Shown one piece after another: positions 36,701-51,300 of a stretch of 64,000 nucleotides of DNA. The translations under genes were made by a program, and so were the position numbers. Position 1 is the first letter of the stretch, and every line of letters begins with the position of its first letter. The stretch lies in contig NC_133935.1 of NCBI RefSeq assembly GCF_031877795.1, positions 75,844,303-75,908,302 on the forward strand. The letters are read 5' to 3'. The stretch comes from Strix aluco (lineage: Eukaryota > Chordata > Aves > Strigiformes > Strigidae). The notes beneath the pieces are model-generated. The model did not search any database, was not told the DNA's origin, and saw nothing but the letters and a program-made list of their open reading frames with translations.

Positions 36701-39483
36701 GAATAAGCTGCCATGAAATCAAACTACATTCATATTCTGTGGCAATATAGTACTCACGAGTAAGAACTTGACAAAATGGCTTTCTATAAGGTTTAAGTAC
36801 CATCTATCTGAGACAGCCAAAACCCATCCTAACCTGCTTTTTTCTCTGAAATGAAATGAAATTATGTAGAAAGTAATCCTCAGCCTTGCCAGATGTTAAT
36901 GTCAACAAGCTATTGTTGGAATATGTCACTGGCTAGTGAGGAGAATACTGATGTGACGGTACTGCAACTGACTTTCCTCTAATGTTTGAACATTATGGGA
37001 AAAGATCAAAATTACTAGAGTAGAGCAAAGTGCAGTAATGTAAGTAATTTGTTGCTCAAAAGAAAAACCATTTAAAGAGCTGTGTTCAAGCCATAAGAGT
37101 TCATTTGGACTTGTTCAACCAGCACTAAAATGATCACTTTTTCATAACCAATATAAACAGGAGAAAAATGCAAAATTTTATGCTGTAGAGCAGCTAAACT
37201 AAGGATTTATCTTTATGCTTATTCTGAGGTTATAGCTGCATTTTGGAAAGAGTTATTAGTATTTCTGAATAAATATTTTTTCTGTAGTTTTTAAGCTTTA
37301 TATAAAACCTATGTGCAATTGTGAACATAACCTATTTTTACTGTCTGTTATTCCAAAGTATCTCAAAATATCTTGCAAACATACTAAACCAGAGACAAAA
37401 CAATGATTTTACTTTTTTCTCCCTTCACCTCTGGGAGGAACTGAAGACTATTTGTTTAATAGAGCATGAACTACTAATGCCCAAATGACTTACAAGCAGA
37501 AGTGAAGGATATCGCATTTTGTTGAAACTGCTGGAGAGATTTAGGGATGATGTAGTTTTAAATTTGTTTCTGACTTTGTCACTATGGATATCACCCTTAC
37601 TGTGGGAGAAATTGTTTTTCAAAGGTATACATCTCACTGAAGGCTAATAGATGCCTTCCTCCCTTCTTTGAAGGGAAAAAAATCTCCCTTGACCTACTAA
37701 TTTAGACAAGATAAATGAGTTGGGACCAGCACTATAATCTGTCACTGTGATAGCATTTGATTTGGTGTAATTTAGTAGGTGTTTTCTGGGTGGCTTTTAG
37801 TTTCCACAAGCCACCGTCGTGCAGGTTGGCGGCACTTCTCCATGGGATGTGTAAGAATGACTCACCTACGACCTGTTTTGCATAACTCCCAGGCAAGGAG
37901 TAAATTGCTAACTGAGTAAGAGACACTACAGACACAAGATCTCGAGTGTGTAGGAGGACAAGTAGGAGATGAACACAGCCATTTTGGAAGAAGAGTGACA
38001 AGGGGAAAACATCAGGAGCAGAAGTTTTCTGTTTAAAGGCTTTGTCATTTGAGGTAGAACTGCCATATACATGAATCGTTTGTTTTGCTACCTCAGCTTA
38101 CACACGGTTCAATGGAATGGAAATGAGGGTACTACTCTCATGTGTCTGCTTACTTCTCTCTTAACCAAAGCCTAGTCTTCTACCTGGATCCAGTGCTTGC
38201 TGATGGTTTATGTCTGAACCACTAGCAAAAGAAACTTGGCTTTACTGCTAATGGAAGACAGAGGTCTGCATATCTTACTATCTGAGCTTTGCCTAGGTAC
38301 TAAGTCAGAGGAAAGAGGTCAGCCTACTGATAAGTTTGTGTAGTTTCCTGCAATACTTATGTTTTCTTTACAGGTTGTCCTTCTAAGATTCTGTCATGTC
38401 TAGTCTTGCTGTGCTTAATTATCTGCTCTGCCAAGATGTCAGGTGAAGAGTGGTTAGACCTCAGACTTATGACTAGGTTCTCCTTTTGCATCAAAATATT
38501 TTAAATAACTGCTTGATAGTTTATCAGGAATATGGGATCTTTCATCAGATAAAATTAACCATAAAGTACTAATATTAATTTAATATTTAATAGTAATGTT
38601 AAGTAAAAATGACATCACATTTTATTAAGTAAAATAAAATCTCAACACCTTTTTAGTCTCCAAATTATGTGAATAATGAACAACATATTAAAGCGTTCAA
38701 TGCTTTCAGTAGTCTGAATGAAACATTTCCTGAAATGTCTAAGCAGCTGTTTTTGTGTCTTCCCAGAATTATTTTCCTAGGGAATCAAAGATGTTTTGAT
38801 TAAATAAAAAATATGGTGCTTTATTTTTCTTTCCAACTTTTTGTCTGAAATTATGTATTGCCAGAAGGTGGCAAACGGTTCTTACAGATGCTGCTAATAA
38901 CGAAAATGGGACAAATTGTCCCCTGGTGAGTATCCACTAATGTTGGCAGTGTTACACCAGGAATGCATTTGGCTCTTTCTCATTATAGCTTGACATGTCT
39001 GTGATGTTCCTGATTGCATTGGTCTCCTGCAGCTTGTCTTTAATGCTCTCTAAGGAGGGATATTTCAGAATATTTAAAGATTCTTTAATCTTTCATCCTG
39101 GAGGTTCCGCAACCCAGACATACAGCACTCTTTGTCTCCTGAAATAAATGATTCTCTGAGGTTTGGAAGGTTAGAAAAGCTCTTGGTACCTTCTGTCCAG
39201 CTGTCAGCCTCATGCAAACATGACACAATACGCTACCTTTTCTCCCAGCCTCACCTGGAAAGTGAGTGGCAATGGGCTCTTCCCCCAATTTACAGGCTCC
39301 CTATACTTCTGGCTATAAACTTACACTTCTTGTTAATTATTCAATAGTGTTATGCAAATGTTTTCTCACAAATTACACTTTGCTTGGCTCCCCTTCCACC
39401 GTACTTATCCACGTTCAGATCCCTCAATGTCAATATCTCTGGAAACAAACTTCATTGAATTTAGGCACCTTCTGCTGTGATAC

Positions 39484-39511
39484 GGTCCTTTGTTTGGTCC
39501 TTTGTTTGGTC
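39484..39511. repeat. 12-bp tandem repeat
   Basis: GGTCCTTTGTTT is present twice in tandem plus a four-base start of a third unit, inside the MAGI2 last intron. It is likely replication slippage. Confidence 0.85.
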
Positions 39512-42500
39512 AGTCACCATGGGCACATCCAGGATAGCCTTCTCACCATTAGCACTGCCCTTATGCTTTTTTTTTTTTCCTTAAGCTATGACAGCAGTGT
39601 GCTATGGGTGCAAAATGTTTCTTCTATGTACAGAAATGATATACATGCCATGTATATTTATAAGAATAAATACAGGTTATACTCAGTTATTTTGGTATAT
39701 GAACTACTTTTCCTACACATGCATTTAAGTGATCTGTTTGGTATTGTGAAGTCTTGTTTCTGATGCAATGAAAACCTAATCTAATTTCTTGCTATCTTAA
39801 TGTAACCACATTTAGTATACTGTTGCCTGTTTGTACTCAGTAATGTCACGGTGACTGAGTGTTTATAGTAGCTTGTAAATGTAACTTTGCTTAAGAGTGG
39901 AATTTTTCTGCTTTCTAGTAATTTGGTTTTTTGGCTTTGCACATTTGTTTTTTGCAAAGGTTGAGGATGGTTGGTCAGTGTAAACAGAGTGCTAAAAAAG
40001 TCATGAAAGATTACAGGAGAACAAGCATACATCTGAGTCCCTGCATCTTTTACTTCTGACTTCTGTGCTCAGCATTTTCAGAAAAGTAGGACTATTCATT
40101 AAGAAAGACCAATGTTTGGAGTATGAAACAATGCCAGGCCTAGTCTCTCTGTCACAAAAGTCATTGTGCATTTTTATTTTTGTCACTGGTCTGGTCTTGG
40201 AAGAGGGGGGCACTACTACTACTGGGAGCTATTGGTGGCATGGCTTCTGCAGATGTCCACAAGAACTGAAGAGATGTGACTGTAAATGTAGGGTAAGTGA
40301 GGAATACTTTTATCTCTGTAAACTTCAAATGTTTAATTTTGCATCCAGAAAATTCAGTCATTGACCTATTCCAACACTGGGAAGCACAGCTTTACTTCTT
40401 GCTTTATTCAGTTCCCAGTGACATTGATACTTTGATGTCCTACTTCTTTTCATGTTACTAATTATTACTGATGAGCAAAAATTCAGTTCCTTTGGGTTCA
40501 TTATAGTCATCTTCCATTGTATACTTTACCTAGATATTAAATGGAAGATGTCCCAAATATTTTTACAGCAGAGATGGTGTTCATAGAGCTCTTGCAAGGG
40601 CCATCTGATGAGACTTTGAATGATCTCATCTCAGGTAAAATTCACTTTCATCACCATTTCTGTACTTTGCATGGAGGTTTGTTAGAAAAAGTGCTTTCAT
40701 GTTCAGAGATCTAATTTGAGTATTATTGAAACACACTTCAGAAAGACCAGATTGTTAGTTATGCTTGGAATACCAAATATGCAGAAGCTCAGGAGATGAT
40801 ATTGCTCGTTTTTGGGCTAAGTGAACAGAGAGAAAGGGAAAATTTAAACTTGGGGCAGAGAGGGCAAAACTGCATATTGCAAGGAAAAAATTTAAAAAAA
40901 CCTTTAGAAAAATGTTGAATGTTTTCTTGAAACAAGAAAGTCACACACATTGATTTGTGTTGGCTTTAATCTGTAGAAAGCACTGTGGATGAAAGCACTT
41001 TTCAATTTTTTATGTAATGTATTCTTCAAAGATGGTTAACAAAGAAACATGAGAAGTGATTGATCTGACTTGGAGAGTTCCTATTCTTATTCTGTGCTGT
41101 TTCTGATCCTACACTATACCCAGTGCATCCTCCGTAAATCCCTTTCCCTGAGTTAGTTTTTTAATTATGACACTGCTTCACCAGTATTTTACTCTCCTAA
41201 TCACTTGAGATAATAATTTAATTGCCTTACAGAGTCAGAGAGAGAGGTGTCTCAGAAGGCCTGTGGAAATAGATGTCTGGTCTTCTGTTGAATGTGTACA
41301 CAACCAGCGTTGGGGAGCTCCTTCTGGGAAGCCCTTTTGGAGGCTGTGGATCAAAGCTGAGTGAATGGACACAGTGATCTACACCCATCATCTCCCATCA
41401 GGCGCTTTATAGCAAGCACAGGTCACTGCAAGTAAGTGGCCTGAGACCTTTCAGGCTAATACAGGCGATAACTAATGATTTCAGAAGCACTCAGAGTTTC
41501 TGCCCTGGAGAGCAGGTGGACTGGATTGCCTCCAGGACTTGGATGACCCTGCAGTGCTGCTTTAGCCCTCTCCTGGTTACCCTGTCGTTCTTCATCCCTT
41601 AAATATAAATCACATCCATAGGGAATTCACTGTGATTTTTTAATAATACCTAAGCTCTGCATCATTTGGCTCTCTCCAACAACATCAGTCACATCTTACA
41701 ATACGACCGAGATAAGTTTAACACTGCCCTTACAATAGCAAGAACAAAAAAGGGCAATTTTTCAATGCAGAAAAAAACAACCTAAAGTGCAGAATGGGAG
41801 AGGGAAAAAATAACCAAGCACCACACTTACAAACAGGGTATATTTCAGACTTGAAACAGGTATATTAATTCAGTAAATCAGTTTACTAACTTACTGTAAG
41901 TCTTCTGGCTGTGAATCTTAAGGCCAGATTATTATGATTACACAGTTTAACATTCATTCCAAGACTCATTTCGGCTTGTTCAATAGATATAGGTCTACTA
42001 AACGGTCCTATCCATTAAATATGTAAACTAATGATCATGATCACTAATCTGAGTGAACTTGGTAAATTTGATTTTTCCTTGAATCAAGTTAATGTATCTG
42101 CATAAATGTTATAGGATTACTCACTCATACTGTGAACAGCTGAAATGAAAAGTTGCAGCCTGTATAGTGCTTTTATCCTCCACAGCAAGCTCCTCACTGC
42201 TGTATCAGTGTTAAGTCTACGGACAGCCTAAGTGCTAGTCTTGAGTGATGTTGCTCTAACCACACATCATCATTCACTAGGTCCTTCAGGCGGTTTGGTA
42301 CCCTTTTTGAAGTGCTGAGCATCTCACATATCTATCAGATCAGAGCTACCCAGGCAAAAGAACCTCATCCCTTCAGTAAAGAAGGTTTTATTTTTTCTGT
42401 GTGATCAGGCAGTAGAGTAGAAGCTGCAGAAACATCAGCAGTTCTCTTCCAGAGCCATGCTGGAGCTCGAAAATCTATATTGCAAGTTACTGTATAATTA

Positions 42501-44110
42501 AAAAAGATAATGACTTTAAAATTAGTTTTTATTAATAGAATTAAGCCACATTAAGTCATAAAAGGTGTTCATAAATATGTTAATAGAATGTGTGGTATTA
42601 ATGAAAAACATTGTGCAGAGACTGAATAATTTAAGAGCTGGATATTACACACTTAATTAAACTTAAATATTAAAATTATTAATTATCACAGCTAAAATGG
42701 GTGTTAACAGTAGGCATCACATCCTATCTGGTCGATAAATAGCTGTCAGTATTAAAGGCAGGTAGATAATATATAAAATGTATTTAATAAGTGAGGAATT
42801 CAGAGTGTTTTGATTGAATATGAAATGCCTCTAGAAAGTTGTTTCTGGCAGGTGCTGAGTGTTTGTGTTTTCACTTAAGATCTCATCAGGATCTTAAGCA
42901 AAACACATAACTTGGTTTGAAGGCATTCTTATTTACAAAGCTCATGAATACGTATTCCTGTCCTGCTTAGGGTGTAAGCTGCAGAAATAGTTTAGTCTCT
43001 CTTTAGCAAACTCTTTTCAGACTGGAGGCCACTGGGCACTGAAGGTGCAGAACTGACCCTGGGACCACGTTTGCTGTGGGGCTGTTGTGGTATCTGATAT
43101 CTTTTGGATGCTGAGACAATCTTCTCTGAAAACTGTATAATGAGATGGAAGTGCACGAATAAATGAATGTCACATTGTAATATTCATCTGCTAATGAGTA
43201 AACATAAACTACATGTTGTTAGAAAATCCAGATGTTTAAAATTCTGGGTTGCATATGTGTTGCTGTAGCTCTGCAAAATATAATGTGCTCTATGGTTCAG
43301 TGTCAGTTGGAGAGTGACAGTTACCTCGTTTTGTCAAAGTAAAAAAAATGCATTTCATTTTCTGACGTTTCTTTCCTAAGGTAGGAGTAACAAGCTATAA
43401 GAAATCTGACAGAGGCCACGAACTCTGCTAACCTCTCCCTGTGGTCAGGCCACAAAGCATCAGCCGGGAACTGCACCACGGGATGATGAAGTGAGAAGGG
43501 CAGCGGCAGGGCCAACTACAAGTCCCTCTATGGACAAAGCTTGCCTTCTCCTCTCTAATGGCTGGAATAACAGTTTTTTATGTCACTCTCTATTTGACCA
43601 TTTAGAGTCATCAAATTTCTGATGAGAATCATAAGAGTCCTTGTCAGTTTAATTTAGTCTTGGGTATCATAGCATCAGGCTGCTGGCAAGGATTTTCTGA
43701 TACAGCTTGATTGCCTCTTGTACTTTTGTAATCACTTTTTGTACTTTCATGGCTGTGCTTTTGTACCTAAAAGACCTGATAGCTGTTTATGGATTCTTTT
43801 GAGCAAGCTAAAATGACAGACTTCTTGTACCTGGAGAACCACAGATCAATTAAAAGATCACGTAAATAAGTTCAAAACCATTGTATCCCAAGTTCAGCTG
43901 ATATTCTTAAAGATGGAGTCTTTGATGGGAGGTACGAAGATAAAATGTTCTTGTTCATGTCAAGCCAGAGGACGACACACAATAGTTTCCGGGTCTCTCT
44001 AAAGAGTATGAAGTTTTACCTCCCCAAATCACTATTTACTTAAAAGTGTAGATGACTGGCTCTGCTCTACTATGGGGAAATGCATGCCATTGCAGAAAAC
44101 TGGCTATGCT

Positions 44111-44293
44111 GAAGAGATTGGAACAGGCTGCCCAGGGAAGTGGTTGAGTCACCATCCCTGGAGGTATTTAAAAGATGTGTAGACTTGGCGTTTAGGGACA
44201 TGGTTTATTGGTGGACTTGGCAGTGTTAGGTTAATGGTGGGACTTGATGATCTTAAGGGCCTTTGCCAACCTAAATAATTCTGTGTTTCTATG
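44111..44293 (+). mobile_element. CR1 3' end in MAGI2 intron
   Basis: The last ~180 bp of a CR1 element. It has GGAACAGGCTGCCCAGGGAA near the start, ACCATCCCTGGAGGTATTTA, and the 3' UTR landmarks TAGGTTAATGGTGGGACTTG and CCAACCTAAATAATTCTG ending in TTTCTATG. It is very strongly 5'-truncated and antisense to MAGI2. Confidence 0.93.
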
Positions 44294-45149
44294 TGGAACC
44301 GGGTTTAGCTCCCTTGGAATCTAGCCACTGAAGCAGTTACTGCACAGCCCTCATGATGAGAATTATTGGGCCAGGCCACAGGAATAATGGATTGTGCCTT
44401 CATACTGTTCCCTTCAGTACATAGCTCTATATTGCAAGGATACCATCACAGACATGTGGGGAAGCTAACTCTGATTAAGGACAACTTAGAGTGATGCTGT
44501 CTTGTTATTAATTGGGCCCCACTGCAAATCTGCAAATGAGAGAGACTGCAAAATGAGCAGCAGGAGAGGGATTTTATGGGACGTTATGCTGCAACAGCAG
44601 AAGATTGGACTTAATCCTATGGCAAACTGTAAAGACACAGTAAGTATTACTGAATTCTTGTTTTTTCTATTTTTCTGGTTTACATGAAGAAAGGAAAAGC
44701 TGATGTTATGGATACAGGGGGATGGCTGCGTTCTTCCAGGCCCTGTATTTTGGGTGCTTATCTTCTAATATTGTCAACTGGATGGAAACACAGGAAGCCA
44801 CAAAAAAAAGTTAGAAAAAGATTTGTGGGTGGGACTTTTCCCTTCTTTGGCTGGTAAGTCTGCTTTCCAGTTTATGTGAACAAAGAGAGGGATAATGTTT
44901 GTTCAACTGTTTTATTCACTGTAGTTTAGCTGTAATTATCTACACTTTACACGATATTAGTAAATCTACTCCAGAATATTATATTATAATAATTAAACCT
45001 TAGTAATAAGAGAACTTGCTCAACAGCCTTATTATTGAATCTTTGCTCAGATGTGGGGGGCCACTGCCAATTTTGGTGTGGATTATAACGCATGTGGATT
45101 AGTGAGGTTCTGCTTTAATAATAATACTGAGTAGTCGACTAGGAATTTT

Positions 45150-45300
45150 AATCTTTAAAGTGTTTTTCAAGCATTAAATAATTAATCCCTGTAACACTCC
45201 CATGAGATAGGTAAGTAAATATTACCATCTCCATTATACAGATGGGGGAATCATGGGTTAGAGAATTCAGCTGGACTGGCCAAAGCCACTGGGAGTGTAA
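45150..45300 (+). mobile_element. Ancient MIR-like SINE (MIR/L2-type 3' tail)
   Basis: The sequence TTAATCCCTGTAACACTCCC, ATGAGATAGGTAAGTA, then ATTACCATCTCCATTATACA and GATGGGGGAATC aligns by eye with the 3' half of MIR. There, a block of this order (bulk 'taatcctcacaac', 'atgaggtagg', 'ccccattttacagatgagg') is diagnostic. It ends in a degenerate equivalent of the 'ggtcacacagc' block. It is heavily diverged, as expected for an element older than the bird-mammal split. Confidence 0.75.
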
Positions 45301-48300
45301 TTGCCAAAACAATGTTTAGGACTATGGAAAAGACTCAGTATTTTTGCATTTAGAAAGTAAGGAAAAGGTAGTGCTTCCCTGGAAGCTCAAAAACATTGCC
45401 ACAAGACTGAAAATGTCATCCCATGTGTCCCTATTCCTTTCAAAATAGTGTTTTCTATATCAAGGGATACCTATGTAAAAGGTCTACATGTCTTATAAAA
45501 TAGAAATTTGCTGTAAGACAGAAATAACTATACACACCCACATATACATACACATATACTGTTATTTAACAGAAGGATGTTCTACTTTCCTGCCAGCTGC
45601 TCATATTTATTAAATACTAAAGACATGTTTGTAGAGCAAATTTTAATATTCAATTTTGTCCTTGAATAGTTTTTACCCATAGCAATAAAACAGCTACGAC
45701 CTTTGGGAGCCCATATTCAAATTGCCTGATGGTTTAGACCAATTTTATTAACCAGTATTTTGATTCATTTAGTTAGCCCTTTTTTAATTTTTTTACACAC
45801 CACAGGTTCCTGAAATTAAGTTGGTATTGCTAGAAATAAGAAGGTGGTATTGGAAATGCAGCGGGAATATGAATGACTGTTTGCAGTTCTACCAAGGTAG
45901 TCACAGAGGAAAGGGCACTTTTCCAAAATGACTATTGATTTTTGCACTCACATCAGATGAATGATATATGGGGTACTTCAAGTTTCAAATAACATCCAAC
46001 CTCAGCTCTAGAGATTTATAAAATGAGCATTAAAAATAGGATGAATAGGATTGTCTGATCAGTACTCTGAACAGGTAGGAGTAGCTGGCTTAAATGTATA
46101 GGCCAAGATGCTTTAGCCATTTATTAGAGAAACATAAAAGCTTCAGATATACTAACAGAGTTAAAGAACTAGAAAAATACATTTTGCAGCTGACTGGAGA
46201 TTTCGGAAGGATTTAACTGTATTCAGTCAATAAAAACACAGTATAAGCTCCCATTTTTTCATCTATTTTTGCAAATACAAATGCAGTGTTCACTAGTAAG
46301 GGCTACCAAGCCCATGGTGTTAGGAAGCACAGGCACATACCACTTGATCCGGGTGTACTTTCTAAACTACCTTCTAGCACCTGCATCTCTCCTGTGCTAT
46401 ATCTAACTTCAAGTAAGCCTGCTGATCATCTTCTATAAGTGATTATTTATACAAAATGGAACAATTCCTGAGGGAGAAATGTAGAGGCATAGCAGACTGC
46501 ACTATGATGTTATGGTAGGGGCCTCTCCTAAGGCATGCTAGAATGGTCAATATATCTGTTCTACATCAGGAAATTTGACTTACATCCCTGATCAGTGTTC
46601 TAATGAATGGTAGCACAACTACAGTTTTGGTTGGGAAAAGGCCCATTGCAAAACTGTCCTTTTAGGAAAATCCTTCCCCTCAAAACTTTTTCATTAAAAA
46701 CACCTGAAATGGAAACATTTTATAACAGACATATTTTCATTTGACCTGATATTACTTTTTTATCAGTCAAATATTTTGGTTTTGGTGTGGACCCAAACTA
46801 AATTGCTTTTGATATTCTGGATATATTTTACTGGGAAAAATATTCTGTCCTAACACTTCCTGCCAAATAATCAGAACCATTCACAGCTGAGTGACTGTGC
46901 GAAACTAACTTTAGCTGTATTCATAGAGGATTTATGTTTCTACTTATTTCAGGAAAAAAAGACTTATTTCCTGTGTCCATTATGCTATAGGAGGAAAAAT
47001 AAAGATAATGAATAGAAAGTTGTGGTTATAAATATATAACACTTGTGGTGGAACTGGAGTTCACTGAACTTGCTATGCTTGACAACTGAGACTTGCAAAA
47101 TGGCCCTAACGTCAGCCTGGATTTTTAACCTCATAATCTCTCTGAACTACTTTTAGTGAAGAACAAAGCAGAAACAAGATGAGAATGACTTCAAGGAATG
47201 GTGCAATTCAGATTTCTACACTATACAGGAACTTTTTTGTTCCTAGGAGGTCTCCAATGGTGTCATACACACTTGAACCACATGGGTACAATTTTCAGAT
47301 GGCCTCTAGATGTGTCCAGCTCAACACTAGCAAAGTATGTGTTAAAAAAATTCTTATTTATAGATACAAATTGGAAGGAAGATGTAACTGGAAACACATG
47401 CAAGCCATCAGTTAGATTACCTGGATTTGCATGCACAAGACTGATAACTTAAGCACAGCTTAGTGCCTGAGTGCTGGGGACATGAATTCTGTGGGTGTCA
47501 CACTGGAGGACCTGCTTAAAGCTCAAAGGCTAGGAGTACACATTTGGGTATAACTCCTTTTCTATTTCCATTCTGTCTACTTCAATAGTGTGAGACTGGC
47601 CTTATAATTTTAGCAAATATACTACATTGTACAAAGTCAACAGCAGACACACTGAATGCATCTGAACACTTCTGCGTTTTCTGTGATGACAGCAGGCAAT
47701 ACAAAAAATAGGAAAAATAAGTTTTTGTTTTCATTTGCTTTCCAGGTATCATTTCTGGGCCATGACTCTGTATTACAAATTTTATGTATCTGAACAATCT
47801 GTGCAGTTGGATCTGATTTATGAAGAAAATAGCTTGAAATCAAGTGGAAAAGTGCTATGTGTAAATTCAGCATAGCCACCGGGTTTAAAAAACGAGTATT
47901 GCCTTACAGCATGTTCCAAAAAGTCTTCAATTTTACATTAGTTATTTCTTCAAGAGGCTGCATATAAATATTGTTTGAGATCAGCATCTAACTTCCACCT
48001 TCACATTACTAATATTCTTGCAAGCCAAGTACCATAAGGAAGGGGAAAATTACAGCTTTAGTTCTCAAAAATTTAAGATTTTCTATCTGAAAAGTCATAT
48101 TCAAAGGATAAATTTTTGTCATGAGAAGAAGTGTATATGTAACAGACCTATGGCTGTGTTTCTTGCACTAGCAGCAGTGTAACATGAAAAACCAGTTACC
48201 TAGGATATTTGTTATCTAGGATTATTTGTAAAATGCATAACTGCTTTGATATCTAAGATAATTAGTTATGAAAGAGAAGTCAAACACTGTAGAAGCTATT

Positions 48301-51300
48301 AAGTGAGCTAGAGTGTAAGAAAACGTTGGAAAAGATTCTATTAACAGTTGTGAGAAACAGAAGTGTATTAGAGAAAGATAATATACATGCAGAGTTTACA
48401 AACCGTGTCTTTAGGGTGGCCCAATAAGTAGAAATATGGGGACCCATGCTTGTCACTTTTCATGCACATGGAGAGACTGGAAGGTACCATTCCTAAAGGA
48501 AGGGGAGGAACAGCCTAGGACCAATCATTAGAATTAACAGAACCAGTGACATACAGATATTTTATTATTGTTAGAGCAGAGAATTCTTAGTAAGTTTAGA
48601 AGAACTGACTAAAAAGCTTATACGTAACAGGAAAGAAGTATTTCTGTAAAGCTAAGACAAATAAGCATGCTGTAAGTCTAAATATTAGTGGATGACTGAA
48701 ACTACTGTGCATATATATTCAGGACGTAGATTCACCTGGACTATGGATGTGGAGTACATCTTGAGGTGCTTTCTGAAGGAGTCATAACAAATCAAAAGCA
48801 AAGGGTTTAATGCGTTTCAGAACTGTGCCAATTTATTGGTGTGAAAAGTCCTTGTATTGGTATCAACTCTGACATTTTTTGATTTTGTTGGTGGGATAGT
48901 GCTGAAAAATGAACTGAGAGTTTCTTCAAGGCTCTTCAAAAATTACTGCTAAATAACTTGTAGCTTTTATCTGTTAACCAGTCATGATTTTGTGTATACT
49001 GAGACTTTACTTTTTGCATACAGAACTCTTCCTCCCTTAAATAGCCAAAACCAAATCTAAACTCTAGTTCTGTAAAATCACCTGAATGTCATGAACGCAT
49101 AGGGTGAGTTTTGTACATAATTTAGCATTATGTGAAGCAACAGAGATTCCAAAAATGCACAGTGCAACCCCAGGACATGTCTTTTAATGAAGTCAAACAA
49201 GGTGGGGGGAGAGAAGGAAAGAACCACCATTGTGTAAATCCACAAAGCACCAACCAGCCCCCCGACACAGATTCCTTGTTCACCAAATCTCAGTGACTCT
49301 GGTTCTCGTGGTTCTGTGTGTGTTAGCATCACACAGTGACCTAGCATGCCCAGGGCCAGATCCAGATTTCCAAGACAGAGCAATGGAAAAGTTTTCCAAA
49401 ATCTCAGTGTGAAGGGGATGGAGTCTCTAAAACTTACAACTTTCTTTAGGAGCTCATAAGCAACTTATAACTAAGTGAAAAACTACCAAACTTGATAGAA
49501 AGTATGATTTTGAAGTCCTGCTGTGAAAGCAGGAAGGGAAATGAATTAGCTTTCTTCTAGATGTTCTTCACAGGTGAAATTCAGTGTTTCTGCTCCCTCT
49601 GCAGTGCCAGACTGAAAGCATCTGGGGCAGGAGGTTGTGCCTTGCTGGAGGGATGGAGTCCACCTACGAGTGTTAACCGTGCCTCAGCCTCCTCCACCTT
49701 TATGCCCTGTTTGCAATTATTTGGTTATAAGATTCATTGCTTTCAGATACTTCTAGGAACTTATATATTTTAATGTAGCTTTGAGTAATGAAAGCTCCAG
49801 CTGGGAAAGGCTAGGAGCTGTAAGGCAGATGAAGCAAGCTGCCAGGACTGCTGGGATTGAGAATGAAACATCCCTGGCTTTCCTAGGGACCTTCTTCCAT
49901 AGATATTTAGAGAAAACTGGTTTTTCTCAGAGAAAACTGTAGCTTCCTGGGGCTGATCCATCATTAGAATTAACTTGCCTCCTGCAGAACTCATTTCTGG
50001 ATGGAGAGGCTGTGATTTGTTAGTTTTACTTATCTTTAATGTTACTATTTTTGGATTTTGTGAACAGTTTTCCCATGTTTTGCCTTTAGGGATGCCGCTG
50101 TTTGGCTGCTCAATGTACGTGTCCTTCTTTCTTGTGGTGTTTATATGGCTATGGCTAAGGCCTGAAATATATGATCACCTGTAATTAGGCTCCTGCAGTG
50201 TGAGCAGACAGATTTTTAGAAGTGCTGCACAGCCAGTAGCTCATACTGAAGTCCATAACCTCTTAGGTAGATTCATACACAGGAAATTAGGCAGCCATTC
50301 CACAAAAAATCTTGGTCTATCATTTTATTCAAGTTGTATTTAATGCCATTCTGAGAAGTGCTCAGTGCTACAATGATGACTGAGTTTTGTGTCCTGTGAC
50401 ATATATGAAACCTTACACTCCCTCCAGTCAGACTCCCCAGGCAATAAGTACATTTTGGGATGACGATTCCCAGCAGTATTTCTAGTCTTTCTTGCACAGT
50501 AATATGATTTCTTACTATGACTTGTTTTTTTGGAGAACATGGCTGGCAGACTATTTCTTATGAAAGATGATGCTGGTGTTCTTTAGGTTTGGATGAGCTG
50601 TGATAATTCACCTTCAGTGGAAGCACAGTTCCTCTGGCTATCCTTATCCTCAGCAAACATGTTCTCAGATGCCGGGTGATAAAACATCTGTTTTCTAAGC
50701 TTCTTTTGTTGCACCCTGCTGTGAAATCAACTATTGTTTTGGGGCATTAATCATATCCATGCTCCTTCCCATATATTTGGATGCTACTGTGCACTCTACA
50801 AGGGGATTTCTCCCTCTGAAGTGTTCTGGGATCTTTGGAATTTGTCTTCAAGCAATATCAACAGCTGGAGTTGAGGTAAATGATGCATTTGCAGCACACT
50901 TTGTTTCTTCCCCTAGGTTTGAATAGTGCTTCAGCTCAGCCAGAATTTTCTGAGATGTACTTGTAGGGACATATTTCCAGGCAGCATAAACTGACATAAC
51001 TCATTCAGGAGATTTACATCCTCCCAGGAGCTTGTTCTTTGTTTCTTCACTGACTGCTTTCTTCTTTTCAATGCACATTCTTTTCTTTCACAAATCACTT
51101 TCTTACCATTGATGATTTTTCCTAACACTACTTTTACTGATGTCAATCACATCATCATTCAAACACTGATTTTTCTTGCACTTAAATATATACCGACATA
51201 TTTTGTACTAACAGAAACACGGCTCTGGAATTTAAAAAGCATTGATTATATTGCATAAGGAAAATCAAAAAGTTGAAGGCTAAGAGACGATAATGTGATT

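Noticed and set aside
39266-39763. 165-codon plus-strand frame
   Set aside because: Hydrophobic, low-complexity peptide with no family match and no splice context. It lies in a MAGI2 intron and is likely chance.
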